A stretch of 64,000 bases of DNA from UBA4660 sp034408895. GTDB lineage: Bacteria; Bacteroidota; Bacteroidia; Flavobacteriales_D; Sanyastnellaceae. This document shows, piece after piece, positions 52,715-61,668 of the stretch (the stretch's first letter is position 1; the number at the start of each line of letters is the position of its first letter). The notes beneath the pieces were generated by a model. The model made no database searches. It had not been told where the DNA came from and was given only the letters and a program-made list of their open reading frames with translations. The translations under genes and the position numbers were made by a program. The stretch covers positions 1 through 64,000 of the forward strand of contig JAWXCI010000055.1 in assembly GCA_034408895.1 (NCBI GenBank), read 5' to 3'.

Positions 52715-53285
52715 ATTCGCTGATAATTTCTTTCCTCAATTTATTCAATGCCCTGGAGTATTGCGAGCGCGATGTGCTTGCGGTTATGCCAAGTGCGTTT
52801 CCTATTTCTTCGTGTGGTATTTCTTCCAGCAGATGCATTTTTATCACTATCCGATACCCATCCGGTAATTGGTTTAAATGCTTTTGAACAGCCACCAGAT
52901 CCATTTCAGGAATTTCATTTTCTTCGCTTTCATCACTTTCCATTATCTCGGGAAAAAGTGAAGGAATGGATTTTTGTGTTCTCAGTTTATTCAGTGCGGC
53001 ACGCAAACAAATCTGCTTTTGCCAACCGATGTATTTCTCGGCATCCTTCAATTCGCCTAACCGGTCGAATCCTTTTATCACTGCTTCCTGCATCACATCT
53101 TCCGCTTCAGCTTTGTCGCGAATCAGGCGGTGTACTGCAGGAAAAATAATTTTCCAGCTTTGGCGATAAGCCTCGGAATGGGCGCGTTGTTCGCCACGTT
53201 TGCATCCATTCACAATTTCAGTCCAGTTGGTCAAGCAGGTTGTTGTTGGGTTGCCAAAGTATTGCGGGTTCCGTATGTATGACAC
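52698..53285 (-). CDS. ECF-type RNA polymerase sigma factor
   Basis: 195 residues from a GTG at 53285; a later GTG (V-N-G-C-K-R-G-E, residue 26) would fit the family length better and is equally possible. Region 2 has D-K-A-E-A-E-D-V-M-Q-E-A-V-I-K-G-F and region 4 has L-P-D-G-Y-R-I-V-I-K-M-H-L-L-E-E-I-P-H-E-E-I-G with S-T-S-R-S-Q-Y-S-R-A. It directs a small regulon, probably its own operon (anti-sigma and DUF4097). Confidence 0.93.
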   Translation of the reverse strand: MSYIRNPQYFGNPTTTCLTNWTEIVNGCKRGEQRAHSEAYRQSWKIIFPAVHRLIRDKAEAEDVMQEAVIKGFDRLGELKDAEKYIGWQKQICLRAALNKLRTQKSIPSLFPEIMESDESEENEIPEMDLVAVQKHLNQLPDGYRIVIKMHLLEEIPHEEIGNALGITASTSRSQYSRALNKLRKEIISEYEKQF

Positions 53286-53407
53286 GGTGCGGGTTGAAAC
53301 GCTGCATCAATGGTGTGGAAAAACATGGAACACACGAATCGGTGTAAACAAAAGGTTGATGATGTTCCCAAACTCCGTGCGTCACACCTATATTTTCGCC
53401 CTGCCTT

Positions 53408-54151
53408 ATGGTTAAGCTCATCCGCACAATTGGTCGTTATTTTCTTTTGCTTGGCGATGTATTCGGCAAACCTGAACGCTTCGCTATTTACCGAAGGCTT
53501 ACCGTGGCCGAGGTGGATAAAATCGGTTTGCAATCTGTGGGCATTGTAGCATTGCTTTCACTTTTTATGGGTGCGGTGGTTACCCTTCAAACCGCAGCGC
53601 AGATAGACAGCGGCTGGATTCCGAAATGGACTATAGGTTTCACCACACGCCAAACCATGATACTCGAATTTTCGCCCACCATCATCTGCCTAATCCTTGC
53701 AGGAAAGGTGGGAGGGAACATTGCTTCGGAAATAGGAACCATGCGCGTGAAAGAACAAATTGATGCGCTCGAAGTAATGGGGGTGAACGGGGCGGGCTAC
53801 CTCATTCTCCCGAAAATTGTAGCAGCTATTTTCATCTTTCCCTTTCTCGTTATTATTTCCATGTTCCTCGGAATTTCTGCCGGTGCGTTTGTTGGCGAAG
53901 CCTCTGGAGTAATTTCTTTTCCTGATTACCAGTTCGGACTACAGTACTACTTCGAACCGTATCAAATTACTTACGCGTTGCAGAAGACTTGTGTGTTTGC
54001 ATTCATCATTACCACGGTGAGCGGCTATCATGGTTTTCTTGCCAAAGGCGGAGCACTTGGTGTGGGCAAGGCCAGCACGCAGGCCGTGGTGTACAGCATA
54101 GTGCTCATCATGATTTCAAACTATGTGCTCACGCAATTGTTGCTGTTATGA
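53408..54151 (+). CDS. mlaE: MlaE-family ABC transporter permease
   Basis: 247 residues, about five membrane helices. Family motifs: Q-T-A-A-Q, E-F-S-P-T-I-I-C-L-I-L-A-G-K-V-G, G-T-M-R-V-K-E-Q-I-D-A-L-E-V-M-G and the C-terminal G-V-G-K-A-S-T-Q-A-V-V. The Mla system moves phospholipids between the two membranes of Gram-negative cells. The stop overlaps the ATPase start by 4 bases. The substrate-binding mce-type gene (MlaD) is not in view. Confidence 0.93.
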   Translation: MVKLIRTIGRYFLLLGDVFGKPERFAIYRRLTVAEVDKIGLQSVGIVALLSLFMGAVVTLQTAAQIDSGWIPKWTIGFTTRQTMILEFSPTIICLILAGKVGGNIASEIGTMRVKEQIDALEVMGVNGAGYLILPKIVAAIFIFPFLVIISMFLGISAGAFVGEASGVISFPDYQFGLQYYFEPYQITYALQKTCVFAFIITTVSGYHGFLAKGGALGVGKASTQAVVYSIVLIMISNYVLTQLLLL

Positions 54152-54918
54152 TTGAAGTGAATAACATATCGAAATCGTTCGATGAGAACCACGTTCTCAA
54201 AAACATTTCCGTGCTGGTGGAAACAGGAAAAATAAACTTCATCATTGGCCAAAGCGGTTCCGGAAAATCTGTTCTTACCAAGTGTATTGTCGGTCTTATG
54301 GAAGTGGACCAAGGTGACATCTCTTTTGACGGAAGGGACTTCACCAACATGAGCCGCAAGGAGCGAAAGACCGTGCGGCAAGACATGGGCATGCTCTTTC
54401 AGGGAGCAGCACTTTTCGACTACCTGACGGTGGAGGAAAATGTGATGTTCCCGCTGCGCATGTTCAGTAAGATGAGCAAAAACGAAATGATAGAAAGGGC
54501 GAATTGGTGTCTTAAGCATGTCAACCTGGAAAACAAGAACCATCTTTTCCCTTCGGAGATTTCCGGAGGAATGCAAAAACGCACTGGCATTGCCCGGGCC
54601 ATAGCCATGAACCCGAAATACCTCTTTTGTGATGAGCCTAACTCCGGACTCGATCCGCAGACATCTATTGTGATAGATAATCTTATTCGCGATATCACAT
54701 ACGAGTTCAACATTACCACTGTGGTGGTTTCGCACGATATGAATTCAGTAATGGAAATTGGCGATAACATCAACTTCATTTATGATGGCCAGTTGTGGTG
54801 GAGGGGAAACAAGCACCAGGTTTTGTTCAATGACAACCAGGAACTAAATGACTTTGTTTTTGCTTCTGAATTCATGAAAGACATACGTGAAAACCTGAGG
54901 AAAGAACATTCGCAATAG
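54148..54918 (+). CDS. mlaF: MlaF-family ABC transporter ATPase
   Basis: 256 residues from ATG 54148. Walker A G-Q-S-G-S-G-K-S (34-41), Q-loop F-Q-G-A-A-L-F, signature E-I-S-G-G-M-Q-K-R, Walker B Y-L-F-C-D-E-P-N-S-G-L-D-P and switch His in V-V-S-H-D-M. The signature with M-Q-K-R is typical of MlaF/Mkl lipid transporters. It works with the MlaE gene directly upstream. Confidence 0.95.
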   Translation: MIEVNNISKSFDENHVLKNISVLVETGKINFIIGQSGSGKSVLTKCIVGLMEVDQGDISFDGRDFTNMSRKERKTVRQDMGMLFQGAALFDYLTVEENVMFPLRMFSKMSKNEMIERANWCLKHVNLENKNHLFPSEISGGMQKRTGIARAIAMNPKYLFCDEPNSGLDPQTSIVIDNLIRDITYEFNITTVVVSHDMNSVMEIGDNINFIYDGQLWWRGNKHQVLFNDNQELNDFVFASEFMKDIRENLRKEHSQ

Positions 54919-54995
54919 TGGCTTTTAACAAGGTTTTGAACGGCTTACATTCGCGCCCCCGCAATAAACCGTGGCATTTTTAGTTCCTCGCACCG

Positions 54996-55844
54996 ATGAA
55001 ATTTTTCCGAATCATATTTTTTGTTGCAGCCCTGTGCTCATCTGCCGATTTGCTTTCGCAAGTGCAGATCACCAAGTGGGACAAAAGCCAGGAATTGGGT
55101 TTGGTCTTCGGAACCTCTTATTACCTCGGAGAGGTGAATCCGTACAGGCATTTTGGCACACGATTGAAACCTTCAGGTGGTCTCACATTCCGCCAAAACA
55201 TGTCAAAACGATGGTCTCTTAAAGCGGGTTTGCTTTTCGGGAATGTGCTGGCTTACGACAGTGATTCAAAAGATGGCTGGATTCAAAACCGCAACCTCCA
55301 TTTCAAGAACCAGTTCTGGGAAGGAAGCCTGCAATTTGAGTTGAATTATTTCAATTATCAGATTGGAAAAAGCAGTGAGCGGATTTCACCTTACCTCTTT
55401 GCCGGGCTGGGTTACTACAGCATGAAACCGCAGGCCGAATTCAAAGGTGTGTGGTACGATTTACAGCCAATAGGTACAGAAGGGCAGGGGATTGATGGGT
55501 TCGAAAAAAAATATAACACAGCAGGTATGTGTGTTCCCTTTGGTGCGGGACTTAAGATGAATTTGTTCGCCATATTCGCTCTTTCATTTGAATGGGGAAT
55601 AAGAAAAACCTGGACAGATTATTTCGATGACATTTCCGCCAACTATGCTGACCCTGATCTGCTGGAAGATGAAAGCGGAGACATAGCAATAGCACTTGCC
55701 GATCAAAGCTTGCTGCGGGAAGGTCCGCAGGCGGACAATGGAGGAATGCAGCGGGGTGATCCGGGTCGCAAGGATTGGTACAGTTTCGCCACTGTTTCAT
55801 TGAACATCAGGATTGACAAACCGGCAGACAATTGTTTTAAATAG
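54996..55844 (+). CDS. porG: DUF6089 outer-membrane protein, PorG-like T9SS component
   Basis: 282 residues with a signal peptide ending L-L-S-Q, then E-L-G-L-V-F-G-T-S-Y-Y-L-G-E-V-N-P, the opening of DUF6089 barrels. Further marks are L-N-Y-F-N-Y-Q, P-Y-L-F-A-G-L-G-Y-Y, the plug-like F-G-A-G-L-K and W-T-D-Y-F-D-D-I-S. In Porphyromonas gingivalis the gene before uppS-bamA-ompH-ompH encodes the T9SS protein PorG; the same neighbourhood here supports that identity, but it rests on synteny and family, not on a direct comparison. A promoter-like TACATTCG lies at 54946-54953. Confidence 0.78.
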   Translation: MKFFRIIFFVAALCSSADLLSQVQITKWDKSQELGLVFGTSYYLGEVNPYRHFGTRLKPSGGLTFRQNMSKRWSLKAGLLFGNVLAYDSDSKDGWIQNRNLHFKNQFWEGSLQFELNYFNYQIGKSSERISPYLFAGLGYYSMKPQAEFKGVWYDLQPIGTEGQGIDGFEKKYNTAGMCVPFGAGLKMNLFAIFALSFEWGIRKTWTDYFDDISANYADPDLLEDESGDIAIALADQSLLREGPQADNGGMQRGDPGRKDWYSFATVSLNIRIDKPADNCFK

Positions 55845-55849
55845 ATAAA

Positions 55850-55877
55850 GCACTTCGATTTCGAAGTGCATGTTTTT
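55850..55877 (+). terminator. Hairpin between porG and uppS
   Basis: GCACTTCGA / TCGAAGTGC perfect 9-bp stem with a 2-base centre, followed by ATGTTTTT. It is 12 bases before uppS, so it may reduce, not stop, read-through. Confidence 0.6.
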
Positions 55878-55888
55878 CCACAACCAAG

Positions 55889-56626
55889 TTGAGTTTAGCC
55901 AGTCAAATAGACAAAAACCGCATTCCCGAACATGTAGCCATTATTATGGATGGCAATGGGCGCTGGGCAAAAACGCAGGGTCGCGAACGCATCTTCGGCC
56001 ACTTCAATGGTGTGGAAGCGGTCCGTGCTTCACTGAAGGCTGCCACGCAGGTAGGCGTTAAGTACCTCACGCTGTATGCCTTCTCCACCGAAAACTGGAA
56101 CCGCCCCAAAGAAGAAGTGGATGCACTGATGAATCTTCTTGTGCACACTATTGTGGCCGAGATGGATGAACTGGATAAAAACGAAGTACGCCTGTGCGCC
56201 ATTGGAGATATTGATAGTCTTCCGGAAAACTGCCGCGTGGAATTGCAAAAGGGAATGCACCGCACGGCCCATCACCAACGCATCACTCTCATACTTGCAC
56301 TCAACTACAGTTCAAGATGGGAAATAATGACCGCCATACGCCAGATCTTAAGTGATAAAGTGCAACCCAGTGCGGTGAGTACCGAACTTGTGAGCCAATA
56401 CCTGAGCACTAGTCATTTCCCCGACCCGGAGCTGCTCATACGCACCAGCGGGGAGAGGCGCATCAGTAACTTTTTACTTTGGCAAATCGCCTATGCGGAA
56501 CTTTATTTTACTGAAACGTTGTGGCCCGATTTCAACGAAGAGGAATTTTACCAAGCCATACTTGACTTCCAAAGCCGTGAACGAAGATTCGGGCAAACCA
56601 GTGAACAACTAACCACTACTACCTAA
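55889..56626 (+). CDS. uppS: Undecaprenyl (isoprenyl) diphosphate synthase
   Basis: 245 residues from TTG 55889. Catalytic Asp21 in I-I-M-D-G-N-G-R-W-A, then G-H-F-N-G-V-E, T-L-Y-A-F-S-T-E-N-W-N-R-P and L-L-I-R-T-S-G-E-R-R-I-S-N-F, the cis-prenyltransferase pattern. It makes the C55 carrier for peptidoglycan and surface glycans. Two bases separate it from bamA, so both are translated as one unit. Confidence 0.97.
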   Translation: MSLASQIDKNRIPEHVAIIMDGNGRWAKTQGRERIFGHFNGVEAVRASLKAATQVGVKYLTLYAFSTENWNRPKEEVDALMNLLVHTIVAEMDELDKNEVRLCAIGDIDSLPENCRVELQKGMHRTAHHQRITLILALNYSSRWEIMTAIRQILSDKVQPSAVSTELVSQYLSTSHFPDPELLIRTSGERRISNFLLWQIAYAELYFTETLWPDFNEEEFYQAILDFQSRERRFGQTSEQLTTTT

Positions 56627-56628
56627 GC

Positions 56629-59181
56629 ATGAAAATATCTACCCTTTCTTTTTGTCTTGTTTTTCTATTCGCACAAGAAATTTTTCTCTTTCAGGAAAAT
56701 TCCGCTGCGGCACAGGGCACCATTGGTGGCACTATTGATTATGCCAACCCCCTGCCGTACACCATTGCCGGCATCACCGTGATGGGGGCACAATTCAATG
56801 ATGTGCAAGCCATCAAACTTTTTGCTGGATTGAAAGAAGGAGATGAAGTAACCATTCCCGGTGAGCGTATTGCCAAAGCCATTCGCACATTGTGGAACCA
56901 GGACTTATTTGCCAATGTGGAAATTTATGCGGCAGAGTTTCGAGGTACCGATGTTTTTCTGGTGATAAGAGTGGAAGAATTAGCCCGCCTCGGCAGTTGG
57001 CCGATTCGTGGGGTTCGCAGATCAGAAGAATCTTCCTTGCGGGAAAAACTGGATATACGAACCGGAAAAATTGTAAATGAAAATCTGAAGAGAACGAGTT
57101 CCACCATCATTAAAAAACATTTTGTTGAAAAGGGATTTTACAATACCACAGTGCGCACGGAAGAGAAGCCGGACAAAAACATGGAGAACGCTGTGGAGCT
57201 AACCTTTATAGTGGACAAAGGGGATAAGGTAAAAGTAGAAGAAATTGCATTTGCAGGCAACGAACAGCTCACGGATAAGCGATTGAAACGCACTATGAAA
57301 AATACCAAGGAGATGCGCTGGTATCGAATCTTTAAGGCATCGCGCTACATTGAAAAAGAATTTGAAGAAGACAAAGACAAACTCCTTGCACGTTATAACA
57401 AGGAAGGATTTCGCAACGCCAAACTGATTGCTGATACCCTCTCGCATGTAGCGGCCAACAGGGTGAAACTCGACATAGCGTTGAGCGAAGGCCATAAGTT
57501 TTATTTCCGCCACATCAACTTCACCGGCAACGTGAAATACCGTACTGGCCAGTTGGACAGTATACTGAGCATACAGCGTGGTGATGTTTACAATCTTGAA
57601 CTGCTCGAAAACCGTCTCTACTTCAACCCGAACGGGCGTGACATCACTTCACTTTATCAGGACGATGGTTACCTGCGTTTCCAGGTATATCCTTTCGAAA
57701 CGCTGGTGGGTGAAGATTCCATTGATGTGGAATTGCGCATGTCCGAAGGAAAACAATTCCGCATTGGCCGCATAACCATTTCCGGAAATACCAAGACGAA
57801 TGATCATGTGATTTACCGTGAGGTAAGAACACGACCAGGCGATTTGTTCAACCGTTCTGAAATTATGCGGACACAAAGAGAGCTTGCTGCGCTCGGCTAT
57901 TTCAATCCGGAGGCATTCAATGTTATTCCGGTTGAGCACCCGGAAACGGGTACAGTGGATTTGGAATATGTGGTGGAAGAAAAACCATCGGACCAAATTG
58001 AACTTTCAGGAGGATGGGGTGGAGGCCGTGTGGTGGGCTCGTTGGGATTGACATTCAATAATTTTTCCTTGCGCAACATTTTCAAGAAAGGTGCATGGTC
58101 GCCTTTGCCATCGGGCGATGGGCAGCGACTTTCTTTGCGTGCTGTTACCAATGGCCTCTATTATCAATCTTACCAACTTTCTTTTACCGAACCCTGGCTG
58201 GGTGGAAAGAAGCCGAATTCGTTTACTGTATCGGCTTACCGCTCAGTGCAGAGTAACGGAAGAAAAAAATTCATTGATGGTGAATTAAATCCTGACCGGC
58301 AGTCGCTCATTATTACCGGCAGTTCTGTTTCGTTCGGTAAACGCTTGCAAAAACCCGATGACTACTTTCTGGTGTTCGGAGGACTTTCTTACCAGCACTT
58401 CGACCTCAATAGGTTTGGTTCCTTCTTCAGTTTTACTGATGGTGTGAGCAACAACCTTGCATTCAACGGCACACTCGAACGCAACTCTACCTCTGATCCC
58501 ATTTATCCCACTTCAGGTTCCAAAGTAACGTTTACCACCAAGTTTACTTTGCCTTATAGGGCACTGGGCGAGGCGCTGGGCAATACTTATGATTATGAGA
58601 ATTTCACCGATCAGGAAAAATACCGTTGGGTGGAATACCACAAATGGAAATTCACGGCCAACTGGTACACTAAACTGAACAAGCACAAGACACACAACTT
58701 CGTATTGAACACCAATGTTGGTTTTGGTTTCCTCGGTTCTTACCAACCGGAAATTGGTCTTGCACCATTTGAGCGATTCTACCTGGGTGGTGTATTCCTC
58801 AGCGGATTTTTGCTGGATGGACGCGAGATTGTGAACCTGCGCGGATATGATGATTTGGCGCTCACTTTCCCCAGCGACCGGGTAGGTTCGCCCGCCATAG
58901 CCAAATACGGAATTGAACTGCGCTACACTTTGAGCACCAACCCTAACGCAAGCATTTATGCACTCACATTTCTTGAAGCCGGTAAAACATGGCCTCGTGT
59001 GCGCGAGTTCAATCCCTTCAATGTCTATCGCTCTGCTGGTGCCGGCTTGCGCATTTTCCTGCCCATGTTCGGCATGCTTGGCTTCGATTATGGCTGGAGG
59101 CTGGATGATGTGCAGAGCTTGCCTAACATGGCCCGCGGTCAGTTCCATTTCTCCATTGGCATGAATATGGGTGAACTGTAA
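56629..59181 (+). CDS. bamA: Outer-membrane protein assembly factor BamA
   Basis: 850 residues. Signal peptide to about residue 28, POTRA domains (about 40-470; for example I-T-V-M-G-A, V-E-E-I-A-F-A-G-N-E-Q-L, I-G-R-I-T-I-S-G-N-T-K-T-N-D-H-V-I), then the 16-strand barrel with S-W-G-type gate residues and a late F-D-Y-G-W-R. The barrel end is F-H-F-S-I-G-M-N. It inserts outer-membrane barrels, here probably including PorG, PorV-like and TonB receptors of this window. Confidence 0.96.
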   Translation: MKISTLSFCLVFLFAQEIFLFQENSAAAQGTIGGTIDYANPLPYTIAGITVMGAQFNDVQAIKLFAGLKEGDEVTIPGERIAKAIRTLWNQDLFANVEIYAAEFRGTDVFLVIRVEELARLGSWPIRGVRRSEESSLREKLDIRTGKIVNENLKRTSSTIIKKHFVEKGFYNTTVRTEEKPDKNMENAVELTFIVDKGDKVKVEEIAFAGNEQLTDKRLKRTMKNTKEMRWYRIFKASRYIEKEFEEDKDKLLARYNKEGFRNAKLIADTLSHVAANRVKLDIALSEGHKFYFRHINFTGNVKYRTGQLDSILSIQRGDVYNLELLENRLYFNPNGRDITSLYQDDGYLRFQVYPFETLVGEDSIDVELRMSEGKQFRIGRITISGNTKTNDHVIYREVRTRPGDLFNRSEIMRTQRELAALGYFNPEAFNVIPVEHPETGTVDLEYVVEEKPSDQIELSGGWGGGRVVGSLGLTFNNFSLRNIFKKGAWSPLPSGDGQRLSLRAVTNGLYYQSYQLSFTEPWLGGKKPNSFTVSAYRSVQSNGRKKFIDGELNPDRQSLIITGSSVSFGKRLQKPDDYFLVFGGLSYQHFDLNRFGSFFSFTDGVSNNLAFNGTLERNSTSDPIYPTSGSKVTFTTKFTLPYRALGEALGNTYDYENFTDQEKYRWVEYHKWKFTANWYTKLNKHKTHNFVLNTNVGFGFLGSYQPEIGLAPFERFYLGGVFLSGFLLDGREIVNLRGYDDLALTFPSDRVGSPAIAKYGIELRYTLSTNPNASIYALTFLEAGKTWPRVREFNPFNVYRSAGAGLRIFLPMFGMLGFDYGWRLDDVQSLPNMARGQFHFSIGMNMGEL

Positions 59182-59353
59182 TGGTCAACTTCTTTACTTT
59201 CGCTCACCTTTTTCAACCCATATTTCTGCAGTAAAATTTCGCAACCATGCAATAAATTCAATGATGCAGCATTAACCCCAATTCGAATCGTGCGGATACA
59301 ACCCTCACAGCCTAACTGAAGTTTCTATACACACGCATCAAAAGTTCAGACCC

Positions 59354-60031
59354 ATGCTAAAGCACATTTTTTCAATCGCATTTCTTGCATTCGCCCTTGC
59401 CTCATCGGCACAAAAATTTGGTTATGTGGATTCCAAATACATTCTCGGCCACATGGAGGAGTACCAGGCCGCACAGCAGGAAATAAACAAACTTAGCAGC
59501 GATTGGCAGAAAGAAATTGAAGCCAAGTACGAGACTGTGGACAAACTTGAAAAAGGTTATCAGGCCGAAAAAATTCTGCTCACCAACGAGATGCGAACCA
59601 AGCGTGAAGAAGAAATAGTTGCGAAAAGACAAGAAGCCAAAGACATGCAGAAAACCAAGTTCGGGGTGGATGGTGATTTGTTCAAGAAAAGAGAAGAGCT
59701 GGTGAAACCACTGCAGGACCAGATTTATGAGGCCATAAAAGATGTGTCATCACAAAATGGCCTGATGGTTGTTTTTGATAAGGCCAACCATAGCAATATG
59801 CTTTACACCAACCCTAAGCACGACATAAGCGACAAGGTGCTGAAGAAAATGGGACTCACTCCAGGTGAAACCCTGGAAGAGGAGGGCGAGGGTGAAGAAA
59901 AAGAAGGCGAGGGTGAAAAAGATGATACACGAACTCCCGATAAGGGCACACCTCCCGGCAAAGGCAGCACTCCCCCCAAAGGTGGTGAACGACCAAGTGG
60001 TGGTGAGCGGCCAGGAGGTGGCAAACAATAA
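59354..60031 (+). CDS. skp: OmpH/Skp-family periplasmic chaperone with low-complexity tail
   Basis: 225 residues. Signal peptide to about residue 19, K-F-G-Y-V-D-S-K-Y-I-L start of the OmpH family, then a long charged helical part (about 45-115) for the tentacles. The last 50 residues are unusual: an acidic E-G-E-G-E-E-K run, then Pro/Gly/Lys repeats (P-P-G-K-G, P-P-K-G-G-E-R) to the end. This tail is absent in typical members, including the paralogue next to it. A 172-base spacer after bamA holds no gene. Confidence 0.9.
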   Translation: MLKHIFSIAFLAFALASSAQKFGYVDSKYILGHMEEYQAAQQEINKLSSDWQKEIEAKYETVDKLEKGYQAEKILLTNEMRTKREEEIVAKRQEAKDMQKTKFGVDGDLFKKREELVKPLQDQIYEAIKDVSSQNGLMVVFDKANHSNMLYTNPKHDISDKVLKKMGLTPGETLEEEGEGEEKEGEGEKDDTRTPDKGTPPGKGSTPPKGGERPSGGERPGGGKQ

Positions 60032-60077
60032 TTCCACTTCAATCGAGCAAATTCAATTCAATACCAATAATTATAAA

Positions 60078-60572
60078 ATGAAAAAAATTCTTTTATCATT
60101 TCTTGCCATTTGTTTTTCACTTATGGTGTTCTCACAAAAATTCGGGCATTGCGATGGCCAGGAAATTCTTTCCCTGATGCCTGAAATGAAAACCGTGCAA
60201 GCGCAGCTGCAAACCCAGGCCGACCAGCTCAAAGCTCATCTCACTACTGAAGAAACTGAGTTGAACAAACTCATTGCAGAATACGAAACACAAAACAATA
60301 CATGGCCCGAAGCAATTGAACAGAGCAAGCGCCAGGCTATTGTGAACAAGCAACAGGAGATGGGCGCATTCGAGCAATCTGCCAACGATGAAATTTCCCA
60401 GCTACAGCAAAAACTTCTTGATCCGCTGCTCAAGCAAGCCACCGATGCAATAGAAGCGGTGGGAAAGGAAAACGCATTCACTTACATTTTTGATGCAAGC
60501 ACCGGCCTGCTGCTTTACCGCGGAGGCGTGGATGTTACTCCAATGGTGAAAGCCAAACTCGGCATTCAATAA
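60078..60572 (+). CDS. skp: Second OmpH/Skp-family periplasmic chaperone
   Basis: 164 residues from ATG 60078 (M-K-K-I-L-L-S-F). Signal peptide, K-F-G-H-C-D-G-Q-E-I-L at the start, charged helical arms (about 45-120), and F-T-Y-I-F-D-A-S-T-G-L-L-L-Y-R-G-G near the end. A paralogue of the preceding gene without its low-complexity tail; two consecutive copies after bamA are usual in Bacteroidota (ompH genes in P. gingivalis). Confidence 0.93.
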   Translation: MKKILLSFLAICFSLMVFSQKFGHCDGQEILSLMPEMKTVQAQLQTQADQLKAHLTTEETELNKLIAEYETQNNTWPEAIEQSKRQAIVNKQQEMGAFEQSANDEISQLQQKLLDPLLKQATDAIEAVGKENAFTYIFDASTGLLLYRGGVDVTPMVKAKLGIQ

Positions 60573-60643
60573 TAAAATTAAGAGTTCCCTCATAGCCGCA
60601 AAGGTTTCGCTAAGACATAAATGTCAACAGCGATAAACTTTAC

Positions 60644-60670
60644 GGCTTTGCGTTTCCTTTGTGCCTTTGT
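60644..60670. repeat. 9-bp-period array upstream of murI, with inverted upstream counterpart
   Basis: GGCTTTGCG, TTTCCTTTG, TGCCTTTGT in register. A complementary group (AGCCGCAAA, GGTTTCGCT, AAGACATAA) lies about 40 bases upstream, so the spacer can fold back. The murI start was placed downstream of it at 60703. Confidence 0.5.
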
Positions 60671-60702
60671 CCGCAGGATTCCTTGGACGGGAACGCATTC
60701 TT

Positions 60703-61503
60703 ATGAGCATCGCATCTCAACCCATCGGTATTTTTGACTCTGGCATTGGAGGGCTCACAGTGGCACGCTCTATTCGCAACCTGATGCCGGAGGAGCGATT
60801 TATTTATTTCGGGGACACGGCTCACATGCCTTATGGCGACAAATCGCAAGAGTTGATTCAGTCCTACGCATTGCGAATCACTGATTTTTTATTGAATGAA
60901 AAAGAATGCAAGGCCATAGTGATAGCCTGCAACACGGCATCGGCTGCGGCCTATGAAGTGTTGCGCGATCAGCACAAGGGTTCAATCCCGGTCATCAACG
61001 TAATTGACCCAATGGTGGAGCATGTTATTGCTGATGATAGCATAAAACACCTGGGCATCATCGCCACAAAAACAACGGTGAGCAGCGGGGTGTACCAGGA
61101 AAAACTTGCGCGCAGGAAACCTTCCCTCCGTTTCTCTGTTATGGCCACACCCCTGCTTGCGCCCATGATTGAGGAAGGATTTTTCAACGATGATGTGAGT
61201 GAAGCGGTGATTACAAAATATCTGTCGCGGGAGGATCTCAAGGGGATTGATTCCCTGGTTCTGGCCTGCACACATTACCCAATGATCAAGACCGGGATTT
61301 CAAAATTCTTTGAGGATTCAATAAAAATTTTGGACAGTGGCGAAGTGGTGGCCGCGAAACTGAAAATGATTTTGGAGAAAGAAGGTCTTGCGTGTGAAAA
61401 GAAAATGGGTGACGATTTGTTTTATGTTTCCGATTTCACGGAATCATTCCAAAAGATTGCGAAGATGTTTTTTGGAACGGGAATTCAATTAACATCCCAA
61501 TAG
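60703..61503 (+). CDS. murI: Glutamate racemase
   Basis: 266 residues from ATG 60703 (M-S-I-A-S-Q-P-I-G-I-F); an upstream GTG falls inside the 9-bp repeat and is rejected. F-D-S-G-I-G-G-L-T at 11-19, first catalytic Cys76 in I-A-C-N-T-A-S-A, second in V-L-A-C-T-H-Y-P. It supplies D-glutamate for peptidoglycan precursors. Ends the porG-uppS-bamA-skp-skp-murI block, an order shared across Bacteroidota. Confidence 0.96.
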   Translation: MSIASQPIGIFDSGIGGLTVARSIRNLMPEERFIYFGDTAHMPYGDKSQELIQSYALRITDFLLNEKECKAIVIACNTASAAAYEVLRDQHKGSIPVINVIDPMVEHVIADDSIKHLGIIATKTTVSSGVYQEKLARRKPSLRFSVMATPLLAPMIEEGFFNDDVSEAVITKYLSREDLKGIDSLVLACTHYPMIKTGISKFFEDSIKILDSGEVVAAKLKMILEKEGLACEKKMGDDLFYVSDFTESFQKIAKMFFGTGIQLTSQ

Positions 61504-61642
61504 CTCCGCCTGTCGAAAGTCAGGTAAGGAGGGGTAATTGTCATATTTGTTCAGGGTTTTATTTCCCGTTTTCGCATCTGGCTTTTAGATGGCGAGGAGA
61601 AATGCTCGGTACGACATGGCATATCATTTACCCACGTCAGCT

Positions 61643-61650
61643 TACATTCG
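61643..61650 (+). promoter_or_regulatory. Candidate -7 element upstream of the UXS-type gene
   Basis: TACATTCG, 18 bases before the start at 61669, inside the 14-base word CTTACATTCGCGCC also found upstream of the cold-shock gene and of porG. A short inverted repeat (CCTG...CAGG) stands near 61510, after murI. Confidence 0.5.
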
Positions 61651-61668
61651 CGCCCCTCTTTTTGGTAA

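Noticed and set aside
58513..59148. 211-codon open frame antisense to the bamA barrel
   Set aside because: The + strand has the continuous BamA barrel; the antisense frame shows no start context or family features.
61504..61560. Inverted CCTG...CAGG sequence after murI as a terminator
   Set aside because: The stem is short and interrupted and no T run follows closely; more likely part of a dispersed spacer sequence.
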